Source of the DNA: an uncultured Collinsella sp.
Lineage (GTDB): Bacteria; Actinomycetota; Coriobacteriia; Coriobacteriales; Coriobacteriaceae
Direction: 5' to 3'
Assembly: GCA_900544235.1 (NCBI GenBank)
Contig: UQUL01000009.1
Location: forward strand, 1 to 59,890
DNA: 59,890 nt
Shown: in pieces, positions 1 through 7,649 of the stretch
Position numbering within the stretch: the stretch's first letter is position 1
How the letters are laid out: each line of letters begins with the position of its first letter
The notes under the pieces: model-generated
Seen by the model: the letters and a program-made list of their open reading frames with translations, nothing else
Database searches by the model: none
Told to the model about the DNA's origin: nothing
Translations under genes and position numbers: made by a program

Positions 1-85
1 GGTCTACGGGGTCAACGATATGGCACCGTGGGGACACATGTATGTCAATCCTGGTATAACAGAGCCAATCAAATTCTTCAGCCAT
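1..85 (-). CDS. 5' end of unidentified gene, cut by the window edge
   Basis: A minus-strand reading frame starts at ATG 85 behind a GAGGGGAACCGCC ribosome-binding stretch (93-98) and stays open for 28 codons to the window edge, beginning MAEEFDWLCYTRID. I do not recognise the protein. In favour of it being real are the strong Shine-Dalgarno site, a good promoter about 330 bases upstream and the structured leader between them. Against it, the few visible codons include ATA, AGG and CCA, which are uncommon in this genome, so it may be a transferred gene or not coding. A plus-strand frame covers the same bases but has no start signal. Confidence 0.4.
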   Translation of the reverse strand, partial: MAEEFDWLCYTRIDIHVSPRCHIVDPVD

Positions 86-428
86 GGCGGTTCCCCTCTC
101 GAACCAAAAATGAATAGCTACGGTATTGCTGCACGGTGGGTGGCGAAAACCCAGGCGCGCTCAAACCCGGAATTTTGGGGAACCCGCTTTGCAGCTGATT
201 ATTTAGTTGTGCGTCGTCTCTCCCGGAGCCGTGAACATACCTGCTCATATGCGGCTCCGAGCCATATACAGGGCGCGCGCCGCAACGCGGCGAATGTATG
301 TCGTCTGCGGCATGTGCGCACCCTCCTTTACAAGTTTAGGTCAACTATATCAACGGTTATCGACCATGCGAACACCGTTGACATTCGTACGACAGCGTCG
401 TGTACCGTCGTTTTAATAAATAATTATC
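86..428 (-). promoter_or_regulatory. promoter and long structured leader of the left-edge gene
   Basis: On the minus strand, ATGACA (445-450) and GATAAT (423-428) are separated by 16 bases, each one mismatch from consensus, so transcription should start near 416. The leader of about 330 bases contains a short ORF (245-313), a hairpin inside that ORF (278-292), a stem joining the ORF's last codons to downstream sequence (252-259 with 224-231, eight perfect pairs), and a ten-pair stem with one bulge (177-187 with 87-96) that covers the GAGGGG site next to the start codon at 85. A palindrome, TCAACGG at 350-356 with CCGTTGA at 375-381, could be an operator. Regulatory function is inferred from this geometry. 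Confidence 0.5.
245..313 (-). CDS. candidate 22-residue leader peptide
   Basis: ATG at 313 follows AAAGGAGG with eight bases of spacing, one of the best ribosome-binding sites in the window. The ORF encodes 22 residues, with IRRVAARALYMARSRI as its C-terminal part, and stops with TGA. Five of the residues are arginine. The codons for RR-V-A-A form a perfect CGCCGC/GCGGCG hairpin, and the codons for R-S-R lie in the 5' arm of a second stem. That arrangement resembles leader peptides whose stalled translation switches RNA structure. No homologue is known to me. Confidence 0.45.
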   Translation of the reverse strand: MPQTTYIRRVAARALYMARSRI

Positions 429-473
429 TTGATTGATAAGAATTTGTCATCCCTCATTCGGCGAACGGCAAGA

Positions 474-504
474 CAAAGCCGCCGAGGCTTATATCCCCGA
501 CGGC
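474..504 (-). terminator. intrinsic terminator after modC
   Basis: On the minus strand a ten-pair stem (GCCGTCGGGG with CCTCGGCGGC, two G-T wobbles, seven-base loop) lies 11 bases beyond the modC stop and is followed by TTTGTCTTG. The U-run is short, but position and stem strength fit termination of modABC. Confidence 0.6.
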
Positions 505-515
505 ATTACCCGGCG

Positions 516-1586
516 CTATCGACAAACCAAATGGATCTTACTCGCATCGAAGTGCATGCGCAGCGTCTCGCCTGCTTGCGGCAGCTCGTCGACAGGCACG
601 CCCACCTTGTTGACCTTCCACTGCAGACGCGTGGGCGCATCGACGCGCGGCACGTCCAGCAGCACCAGCCGCTCAAAACGCGAATCGCTCACGCGGGCCA
701 CATGCAGGTCATAGCTGTTGCGACCACGCTCGACACGGTTGTCAACATGGAAGTAGCTTGCCCGAATGCCCAGGTACGCCACATTATCGGGAACCTCGCG
801 ACCCACGTTAAAGGTCATACCCCAATCCAGGGCTTCAACTTCCTGAGGCCCGATCTTGCGCGCCCGGCTTGTGTTCTTGCAGCCCGTCAGACGCAGTGCC
901 GCCAGCGTCTGCGGACGGCGGACCACGTCCTCGACGGAGCCGATCTCCTCAACATGCCCGTCGTGCATCACGCAGATACGCTGGCACAGGCGGCACGCTT
1001 CGTCGATGTCGTGGCTCACGTAGAGGACGGTGCGGTTACAGACGTCGAACAGGTCGAGCATGTTCTGCTCGAGTGCGCTCTTAAGATACGCATCGAGTGC
1101 GCTCATGGGCTCGTCGAACATAAAAATGCCCGGATGCGCCGCCACCATACGGGCAAGCGCCACGCGTTGCTGCTGGCCGCCCGAGAGGCGCGCGGGGTAG
1201 CGGTCGGCAAAATCGGCCAGGCCGAAAATGCCCAGGTAGCGCTCTGCAAGTTTTTTACGCGCCGCGGCGTCGCCCGCATCCTCAACGCCGGCGCATACGT
1301 TATCGGCCACCGTCATGTTGGGAAACAGCTGATAGTTTTGGAACAACAGGGCGCATTTTCGCTCCTGGGGCGACAGGTCGATGCCCGCCGCCGAGTCAAA
1401 AAAAGTCACGCCGTTGACAACGATCTTTCCCTCGTCGGGCGTCTCAACACCGGCAATGCAGCGCAGTGTGCAGCTCTTGCCGCAACCTGAGGCACCGAGC
1501 AGCGCCACGCGCTCCTCGCCGGCCTCAAGCTGCATGTCGAGCATAAACCCGGGGTAGTGCTTTTTGATATCCAAAACGAGCGACAT
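516..1586 (-). CDS. modC: molybdate ABC transporter ATP-binding protein ModC
   Basis: 356 residues. ATPase that powers molybdate (possibly tungstate) import on the cytoplasmic face of ModB. Walker A GASGCGKS (31-38), Q-loop in LFQNYQLFPN (about 81-90), signature LSGGQQQR (134-141), Walker B IFMFDEP (154-160) and the H-loop histidine in SHD (about 192) are all present, so the ATPase should be active. The region after about 210 is a TOBE-like accessory part, typical of ModC and other importer ATPases. It starts three bases after the modB stop, with GGGGAGG inside the end of modB, so it is the last gene of modABC. The assignment to molybdate rests on the neighbours modA, modB, moeA and mogA. Confidence 0.9.
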   Translation of the reverse strand: MSLVLDIKKHYPGFMLDMQLEAGEERVALLGASGCGKSCTLRCIAGVETPDEGKIVVNGVTFFDSAAGIDLSPQERKCALLFQNYQLFPNMTVADNVCAGVEDAGDAAARKKLAERYLGIFGLADFADRYPARLSGGQQQRVALARMVAAHPGIFMFDEPMSALDAYLKSALEQNMLDLFDVCNRTVLYVSHDIDEACRLCQRICVMHDGHVEEIGSVEDVVRRPQTLAALRLTGCKNTSRARKIGPQEVEALDWGMTFNVGREVPDNVAYLGIRASYFHVDNRVERGRNSYDLHVARVSDSRFERLVLLDVPRVDAPTRLQWKVNKVGVPVDELPQAGETLRMHFDASKIHLVCR

Positions 1587-1589
1587 GGC

Positions 1590-3032
1590 CTATCGACCTC
1601 CCCGCGGCACCGTATCATCGCGCATGAGCTCGGCCAGTGCCTCGCGATCGATACGCAGCGCATCGCCGCCGACTGGGTCGAGCGAATCGGTCTGGCCGCC
1701 CAGCGGCTTGGCCTGTTTGCGTTCCGCACGGGAAAGGCCCCGCTCGCGATACTTTTGCGAATGCGCCGTGTACATGTTGATGAATAGGATGACCAGGAAG
1801 CTGAACGCTATTACGACCACGACCCAAAAGAGGGCCACCGACGTATTGCCGCCCATCCACTCAAAGTAGATGGCGATGGGGATGGTCTGCGTAATACCGG
1901 CGTAGTTGCCCGCAAAGAACAGGGTGCAGCCAAACTCGCCCATCGCGCGGGCAAAGGCGAGCACCGTGCCGGCGGCAATCGAGGGCCAGCCAAGCGGCAT
2001 CATAAGCTTGGTAAAGATGCGACGCTCGGACCATCCCAGAGTTCGCGCGGCGTCGAGCATCTGCATGTCGAGGCTCTCAAAGGCACCGAGCGCCGTGCGG
2101 TAGACCAGGGGAAACGACACCACCACGGCAGAGATCACCGCCGCGGGCCAGGTAAAGACGATCGAGATACCATGCGCGATGAGCCACTGGCCCACCCCGG
2201 TCGAGCGGCCAAACAGCATGAGGAGCAGAAAGCCGCACACCGTAGGCGGCAACACCATAGGGATGGTAAAGACCGAGTCGAGCAGGCCCTTGATGCGACT
2301 CGAGGTACCCATGGTCTTCCACGCGGCAAACAGGCCCAGCGCAAAGGAGATCAGCAGGGCAAGGCCGCTCGTTTTTATGGACACCCAAAACGGGCGATAG
2401 TCGATGTCGCCCAAAAAGGAGGCCAGAGAGGTCAAGGGCCCCCGCTCATCCCGCAACACGACAGACGACGCTTCTACCATTTGAGCGCTATCAAGCCAAC
2501 GCGCGCCGCCCTTGGCATCACCCGAGGCTGATGCAATCACCACATAGCGGTCCCCATCCGCACCGCGCTCGTCAAAGCCATAGGTATACCCGCCGGCATC
2601 AAACGTTGTTTCCGCCGTAACATACCAAGGAAGATCCACGTCCTCCAGCTGCGCACCTCCCATGCAGTTTGCGCTGTCGAGCTCACAGACGAGGGCCTTG
2701 AGACCCGATACGCACTCGTTGTCCTGCGGATCCAATCCATACTGCTCGACCGCCTTGGGCGATATCCACACCACAACGCGATCGGCAGCAGGCGCCACTA
2801 CAAGGTCCACGTCCTCGTCAACGGGAAACCGGTAGCCCTCAGGCTGGCCCTCCATGGCACGAGCGGTCCCCTTGGCCAACCGCTCAAAACCCTCGATCCC
2901 ATAGGAAAGCCCATGAGCGGTCGCAGCAGCCTGGGCCCCGTCCTCAGCGTCCCCAGCAAACGCAAATCCCGGCACCCAGCAAAGCGCGAAGGTCAAAGCA
3001 CAGGCGACAAGCATGCGGAATCTATTTAGCAC
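1590..3032 (-). CDS. modB: molybdate ABC transporter permease ModB with extra extracytoplasmic domain
   Basis: 480 residues from a GTG start at 3032, chosen because GGAG sits six bases upstream; the ATG at 3014 is the alternative. Residues 1-27 look like a signal peptide or first membrane segment ending in FAFAG. Residues about 28-212 form an unrecognised extracytoplasmic domain with three cysteines near 107, 116 and 123. Only from about 215 does the usual permease begin, with several membrane helices and the EAA-type loop containing DAARTLG (about 327-333), where ModC docks. A normal ModB is only about 220-230 residues, so the N-terminal half is an addition. The C-terminus ends in a charged cytoplasmic tail. 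It lies 68 bases after modA, in the same operon. Confidence 0.88.
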   Translation of the reverse strand: MLNRFRMLVACALTFALCWVPGFAFAGDAEDGAQAAATAHGLSYGIEGFERLAKGTARAMEGQPEGYRFPVDEDVDLVVAPAADRVVVWISPKAVEQYGLDPQDNECVSGLKALVCELDSANCMGGAQLEDVDLPWYVTAETTFDAGGYTYGFDERGADGDRYVVIASASGDAKGGARWLDSAQMVEASSVVLRDERGPLTSLASFLGDIDYRPFWVSIKTSGLALLISFALGLFAAWKTMGTSSRIKGLLDSVFTIPMVLPPTVCGFLLLMLFGRSTGVGQWLIAHGISIVFTWPAAVISAVVVSFPLVYRTALGAFESLDMQMLDAARTLGWSERRIFTKLMMPLGWPSIAAGTVLAFARAMGEFGCTLFFAGNYAGITQTIPIAIYFEWMGGNTSVALFWVVVVIAFSFLVILFINMYTAHSQKYRERGLSRAERKQAKPLGGQTDSLDPVGGDALRIDREALAELMRDDTVPRGGR

Positions 3033-3100
3033 GAAAAGCTCCAAGCGAATACAAGGACGGAGTGAAACACAAAACGATGGAATTATCGCGCCAAGCCGCA

Positions 3101-3973
3101 CTACGCGGAAAGCTCAAAGCCGTACTTAGCCCAAATCTTCTGGGCCTTCTTGTTGGTCAGACAGAAGTCGATGAACGCCTTGGCCTCGTCGGCATGCTCA
3201 GAGCTATCGGCGACAGCACCGGGATACACGATGGGCTTGTGCGAGTCCTCGGGGCACACAAAGGCCTCCTCGATGCCGTCGTAGCGGAAGATATCGGAGC
3301 TGTAGACAAAGCCAGCCACGCAGTCGCCCGTGGACACATAGGCGGCGGCGGTACCAACTTTGTCGGCCAGGGCCACCTTGTCGGCAATCTCGGGCGCATA
3401 CTCGCCGTCGTCGCCCTCAGTGCCGGTATAAAGGCCCGCAGAAGCCAGCGCCTGGTTGGCGTACTTGCCGGCCGGAACGGTCTTGGCATCGCCGATGGCG
3501 ATCTTGCCGTCCAGGTTCGCGACGTCGGCGATGGCCTCGACCTTGGTGTCGGAGCCCTCGGCGCGAATGATCACAAGGTCGTTGACGAACATGTCCTCAC
3601 GCGTCTCGGCGTCGACGAGCTCGGCGGCCTCAGCGTCATCCATGGTGCCCTTGGAGGCTGTGATGAGCACGTCGACGGCGGCACCGGCGCGCATCTGCTC
3701 GACAAGGTCGCCGGAGGCCTTAAACTGCGTGTCTGCAAACGTGGTGCCGGTCTGGTCGGTGTAGAGCTCCTGAACCTCGGGCAGAGCCTTCTCGAGCGAG
3801 TTGGCGGCAAAGACCTGCAGCTCGACAGCCTTCTTGGAAGATGCCTTAGCAGAACCGGCATCGGATCCGGCCGGCTCGGACGTCTTGCTGCCCGAGCAGC
3901 CAGCAAGACCAAGGCCGGCAGCGGCGACAGCAGAAAGCGAGACGAATCCGCGGCGAGAAACCATATCGAGCAT
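3101..3973 (-). CDS. modA: molybdate-binding lipoprotein ModA
   Basis: 290 residues, periplasmic-binding-protein fold of the ModA family, which captures molybdate outside the membrane and passes it to ModB. The ATG at 3973 has AAAGGG six bases upstream; upstream in-frame codons lack a site. The N-terminus combines a twin-arginine motif (SRRGFV, 6-11) with a lipobox (LAGC, cysteine 26), so export by Tat followed by lipid anchoring is predicted. The mature protein begins after a short Ser/Lys/Ala linker, and the ANSLEKALPEV segment corresponds to the first ligand-binding loop of ModA. First gene of modABC, with its own promoter upstream. Confidence 0.9.
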   Translation of the reverse strand: MLDMVSRRGFVSLSAVAAAGLGLAGCSGSKTSEPAGSDAGSAKASSKKAVELQVFAANSLEKALPEVQELYTDQTGTTFADTQFKASGDLVEQMRAGAAVDVLITASKGTMDDAEAAELVDAETREDMFVNDLVIIRAEGSDTKVEAIADVANLDGKIAIGDAKTVPAGKYANQALASAGLYTGTEGDDGEYAPEIADKVALADKVGTAAAYVSTGDCVAGFVYSSDIFRYDGIEEAFVCPEDSHKPIVYPGAVADSSEHADEAKAFIDFCLTNKKAQKIWAKYGFELSA

Positions 3974-4020
3974 ATTCAACCCTTTCGGACCTTGTGCCCG
4001 GGTACCCAACCGCGGGCTTT

Positions 4021-4100
4021 AATCTGCAATCAGATTATACTTCCGCGCGAATAATGATAGTGAGAAATTATTCTCGCCAGAGAATATAGTTTAGAGTTAT
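4021..4100 (-). promoter_or_regulatory. modABC promoter with stacked palindromes
   Basis: On the minus strand a perfect TATAAT lies at 4034-4039, about 60 bases before the modA start, without a good -35 box. Three inverted repeats surround it: AATCTG/CAGATT (4021-4026 with 4031-4036), GAATAAT/ATTATTC (4049-4055 with 4067-4073) and ATTCTC/GAGAAT (4070-4075 with 4080-4085). A molybdate-responsive regulator is plausible, but the repeats do not match an operator I know. Confidence 0.5.
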
Positions 4101-4126
4101 CGTACACCTCGGCGTCGATTCGGCGG

Positions 4127-4160
4127 AAAACAAAAGCGGAGCGACCGATAAGGTCGCCCC
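4127..4160 (-). terminator. intrinsic terminator after mogA
   Basis: Nine-pair stem with one wobble (GGGGCGACC and GGTCGCTCC, five-base loop) followed on the minus strand by CTTTTGTTTT, 16 bases beyond the mogA stop. It separates moeA-mogA from modABC. Confidence 0.85.
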
Positions 4161-4176
4161 ACCGCAGGTAAACCGC

Positions 4177-4656
4177 TTAGTTGGTATGTCCGCCGCCCGC
4201 TGTCATCTGAGCCGCATGCTCCAGCTGGTCCGCTATGGCCTCCCAGCTTTCGCGGGCGGCCTTCGTAGAACCGGGAAAGTTTACGACAAGCGTATGACCT
4301 CGTTGCATGCAAATTGCGCGCGAGAGCATAGCGCGGCGCGTCTTGGTCATGGAGTACGCACGGATTGCCTCTGCAATACCCGGCACATCGCGGTCGCAGA
4401 CGGCACGCGTCGCTTCGGGCGTTACATCGCGCATCGAAAGACCCGTGCCGCCGCAGGTGAGCACGACATTGGCGTGGCACTCATCGGCGGCTTCCACAAT
4501 GGCATCACCGATCTCGCTGGCGTCGTCGCGCACGACCACATGTGAGGCAACCGTCCAGCCCTGCGCCACGATGAGTTCCTCGAGCGCAGCACCCGCCTCG
4601 TCCTGGGCAAGATCGCGCGTATCCGAGCACGTCACGATCGAAATCTTCAACTCCAT
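4177..4656 (-). CDS. mogA: molybdopterin adenylyltransferase (MogA/MoaB family)
   Basis: 159 residues. Adenylates molybdopterin before MoeA inserts molybdate. The MoCF-family signature GGTGLSMRDVTPE is at 69-81, and FPGS near 127-130 lies in the nucleotide/pterin pocket. The ATG at 4656 was chosen because AGGAGGAA lies directly upstream, inside the end of moeA. It follows moeA by ten bases in the same operon. MogA and MoaB cannot be separated with certainty from sequence alone; both act at this step in different bacteria. Confidence 0.87.
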   Translation of the reverse strand: MELKISIVTCSDTRDLAQDEAGAALEELIVAQGWTVASHVVVRDDASEIGDAIVEAADECHANVVLTCGGTGLSMRDVTPEATRAVCDRDVPGIAEAIRAYSMTKTRRAMLSRAICMQRGHTLVVNFPGSTKAARESWEAIADQLEHAAQMTAGGGHTN

Positions 4657-4666
4657 AGCATTCCTC

Positions 4667-5929
4667 CTATAGCACCGTGCCCTCAGGCAGGTCGACACGC
4701 ACGACATCCACGACGTCGCCCGCCTCGAGCACGCACGGCCCTTCGTCAATACGCAGCAGGCAGTTGGCCCGCTGCATCGTGCCGAGCAGCGCCGAATTCT
4801 GCGTCTTGGCCTCGGTCACCAACAGCTCACCGGTCTCGGGGTCGCGCAAAACCGTGGCGCGATCGAAGAAGCGTCGGTCCTGGCGCTTCTTCACGCAGTG
4901 CGTCAATATCGCCTGCTGCACGGGACGCACACCCTCGACAAAGCCGCGCATCTTGCGGATCGCCGGACGGGCGAGCATCTCAAAGCCCACATACGCAGCA
5001 GCGGGATTGCCCGAAAGCCCGAGGTAGGGCTTACCCCCGAGCAAGCCAAACGTGATGGCCTTGCCCGGACGCATCGAGATGCGGTCAAACAGCACCTCGC
5101 CCTCGCGCCGGACGAGCGCCGTCACGAAATCGTAGTCGCCCGCCGAGGCGCCACCGCTCGTAATGACAAAATCGCACTCCTGCACGGCACGATGCACCAG
5201 CTCGGCAATCGCCTGCTCATCATCGGGCGCAATGCCGTAGAACGCAGGCTCGGCGCCGGCATCGAGTGCCTCGGCCATCAGCGCCGAGGAGTTGGAATCG
5301 CGAATCTGACCGCGCGCCGGTACCTTACTCGGTGCGACCAGCTCCGTGCCCAGCGAGATAATGCCCACGCGCGGGGCAGCGTGCACCTTCACGTTCGCGT
5401 ATCCGGCGCTCGCCAGCAGACCCGCGCCCGCCGGAGCCACGACCTCGCCGGCGTGCATCACAACATCGCCGGCATGGGCCTCCTCGGCAGCAGAGCGAAC
5501 GTTCTCCCCCACCTTGGCCGGCGCCGAGAACCTCACACGCGAGCCCTCGTTGCCGTCGCCATCGAGCACGTCGACGATCTCGTATTTCACCACGGCATCG
5601 GCACCTTCGGGTACCGGCGCGCCCGTCATGATGCGGACTGTCTCGCCCGCGCCGATTGCGCCCTCAAACACATGGCCCGCGGCCTCGTGTCCGATAACGT
5701 CGAGCGTCACCGGCGCCTCGCCAGATGCCTGCGCCAAGTCCGCCGAGCGCACGGCATATCCGTCCATAGCGCTGTTGGCAAACGGCGAGATGTCGATATC
5801 GGCCACCGCGTCCTCGGCCAAGGGAAGACCGGCGGCCTGCCACACGGGAATCTCGACGAGATCGGTCGGAGCAACGTGCGACAGGACAATCGACTGTGCG
5901 TCATCCAGCGGAATGAGTTTCTCTGCCAT
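4667..5929 (-). CDS. moeA: molybdopterin molybdenumtransferase MoeA
   Basis: 420 residues from ATG 5929 (AAGAGG upstream; a GTG six bases earlier is the alternative). MoeA inserts molybdate into adenylated molybdopterin to form the active cofactor. Visible signatures are SPFANSAMDGYAV (about 48-61), TGAPVPEGADAVVKYE (about 102-117), GTELV (about 194), GGASAGDYDFV (about 259-269) and LSGNPAAAYV (about 305-314). Length and order are normal for the family. It leads a moeA-mogA operon next to the molybdate importer, so uptake and cofactor assembly are neighbours. Its leader contains a perfect CGGCGC/GCGCCG hairpin (5949-5969). Confidence 0.93.
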   Translation of the reverse strand: MAEKLIPLDDAQSIVLSHVAPTDLVEIPVWQAAGLPLAEDAVADIDISPFANSAMDGYAVRSADLAQASGEAPVTLDVIGHEAAGHVFEGAIGAGETVRIMTGAPVPEGADAVVKYEIVDVLDGDGNEGSRVRFSAPAKVGENVRSAAEEAHAGDVVMHAGEVVAPAGAGLLASAGYANVKVHAAPRVGIISLGTELVAPSKVPARGQIRDSNSSALMAEALDAGAEPAFYGIAPDDEQAIAELVHRAVQECDFVITSGGASAGDYDFVTALVRREGEVLFDRISMRPGKAITFGLLGGKPYLGLSGNPAAAYVGFEMLARPAIRKMRGFVEGVRPVQQAILTHCVKKRQDRRFFDRATVLRDPETGELLVTEAKTQNSALLGTMQRANCLLRIDEGPCVLEAGDVVDVVRVDLPEGTVL

Positions 5930-6105
5930 ATGCACCTCTTAATGCCACGGCGCACAACAGGGGCGCCGATTCTTTATGCTTGTCTCAGTATAATCCCCTG
6001 ACGCACGACCGCGACTCGGCCTTTACCCGCAAATACACCTGTCGGCCGCAAGCCGCGAAACAGAACCGAAAAGCAACCTGCCGGTTTGTCACGTTTGGCA
6101 CGTTC

Positions 6106-6111
6106 TATAAT
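6106..6111 (+). promoter_or_regulatory. -10 element of the CLC gene
   Basis: Perfect TATAAT 30 bases before the CLC start codon. No convincing -35 hexamer at 16-18 bases. I looked for a fluoride (crcB) riboswitch here and saw none of its conserved blocks. Confidence 0.55.
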
Positions 6112-6140
6112 GCTCGTGTTGTAACCTAAAAGAGGAACGT

Positions 6141-7562
6141 ATGGCTCATAACGACAAACCCGAAAGCGCAAACGAAGCGCAGGATCATCCCCAGCCACTC
6201 GACGACGGCGGCTTTTTCTCCCTTAACGACGTCATCATGGCAGGCAGGCAACAGCTCACCCGCTCTGAGCATCTCTTGGCTGCCGACACGCGCCGCAACG
6301 CCCGCAACCTACTCGCGAGCGCCAAGTTGCTCGCACTCGTCGTCATCGTCTCGCTCGCCATGGGCGTTGCCGCTTGGGCGTTTTTGGCCTCGCTGAATAT
6401 CGCAACCGACTATCGCGAGCGCCATGCGTGGGTCTACGCCTTGCTTCCCGTTGTGGGCATGGCTACCGCTTGGGTCTACAAAAACCACGGTCTTGCCGCC
6501 AAACGCGGTAACAACCTGGTCATCGACTCCGCCCTGGGCACACGCCTCATCCATATGCGCATGGCCGTCCTCACCTTCGTCTGCTCCACGCTCACACACC
6601 TAACGGGCGGGTCAGCCGGTCGCGAGGGAGCTGCGGTGCAGATTGGCGGCACCATCGCCAGCAACATCTCGAGCCTCGCCCACCTCAAAAAGCATGACCA
6701 CCACGACCTCATGCTCGCCGGCATCTCGTCGGCCTTTGGCGCCGTATTCGGCTCGCCCCTTGCCGGGGCTTTCTTTGGCATGGAGATGTGCTTTATCGGC
6801 AAGATCGACTACACCGCGGGCATCTACTGCCTGGTCGCCTCGTTTACCGGCTACTTTACGTCGCTTGCCTTGGGAACCGAGTACGAGGCGAATGTTATCG
6901 CCAGCGTTCCCAACATGACACCACGGACGGTTGTCATCGTAGTCATCAGCGCCATCATCTTTGGTCTCACCGCACGTCTCTTTGCCTGGTCGGTTCGTAC
7001 CGTCAAGAGCCTGTACGGCCGCTTTATCACCAACTACATTGCTCGCGCACTCGTGGGCGCGCTCGTGGTGCTCGCGGCCTACGCGATGCTCGACGCCTGG
7101 AAGTATGCCGGCCTTGCCACCTGGCTCTCGGGCGCCGGGTTCGCCGGTAACACGACCCTTGCCGACGCAGTCATCAAGCTCGTGGTGACGGCGCTCACCC
7201 TGGGCGCCGGCTTCCAAGGCGGCGAGGTCACGCCCCTGTTTGGTATCGGTGCGGCGCTCGGCGGCTGGATCGGTTGCCTCGTCGGAATCGACCCCAGCTT
7301 TCTGGCGGCGCTGGGCATGCTCGGCGTGTTCTGCGCCGGCCTCAACGTGCCCATCACCACCTGCATGATGGCCATCGACCTGTTCCACGGCACGGCGGCC
7401 GGCTTCTTCGTGATCGTGGCGTTTATCAGCTATCTCGTCGGCGGACACCGCGGCGTGTACCCCGCCCAGCGCATCATCTCGCCCAAGCGCCGTTCGCTTA
7501 TTGTGGATGAGGGCGGTACAGTAGCGGATGCTATCGAGCGCCACAACGACCTGATAGAGTAG
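6141..7562 (+). CDS. CLC-family anion channel or antiporter
   Basis: 473 residues, about 12 hydrophobic segments. The gating-glutamate motif reads GREGA (160-164) where chloride CLCs have GREGP. The GSGIP selectivity motif is absent; the matching region reads RGNNLVID (122-129). A third conserved loop reads GFQGGEVTP (357-365), in the position of GxFxP. From family knowledge, CLC-F fluoride/proton antiporters also lack GSGIP and the GREGP proline, so fluoride export is a possibility; this is inference. The start has AAAGAGG five bases upstream. The gene stands alone, divergent from moeA. Confidence 0.85.
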   Translation: MAHNDKPESANEAQDHPQPLDDGGFFSLNDVIMAGRQQLTRSEHLLAADTRRNARNLLASAKLLALVVIVSLAMGVAAWAFLASLNIATDYRERHAWVYALLPVVGMATAWVYKNHGLAAKRGNNLVIDSALGTRLIHMRMAVLTFVCSTLTHLTGGSAGREGAAVQIGGTIASNISSLAHLKKHDHHDLMLAGISSAFGAVFGSPLAGAFFGMEMCFIGKIDYTAGIYCLVASFTGYFTSLALGTEYEANVIASVPNMTPRTVVIVVISAIIFGLTARLFAWSVRTVKSLYGRFITNYIARALVGALVVLAAYAMLDAWKYAGLATWLSGAGFAGNTTLADAVIKLVVTALTLGAGFQGGEVTPLFGIGAALGGWIGCLVGIDPSFLAALGMLGVFCAGLNVPITTCMMAIDLFHGTAAGFFVIVAFISYLVGGHRGVYPAQRIISPKRRSLIVDEGGTVADAIERHNDLIE

Positions 7563-7649
7563 ACGTAAGTATTCGCCGTGCAGCCACAATCGGGGGCAAT
7601 TCGACCTGAGCGCGACCGCACCGTCACGTCATACGCCGGGAGTCGCCCC

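Noticed and set aside
2..436. Plus-strand open frame of about 140 codons at the left edge
   Set aside because: No ribosome-binding site, odd composition in its second half, and it lies antisense to a better-supported promoter, short ORF and gene start on the minus strand.
5936..6140. Fluoride riboswitch before the CLC gene
   Set aside because: No match to the conserved crcB-motif core could be found by eye.
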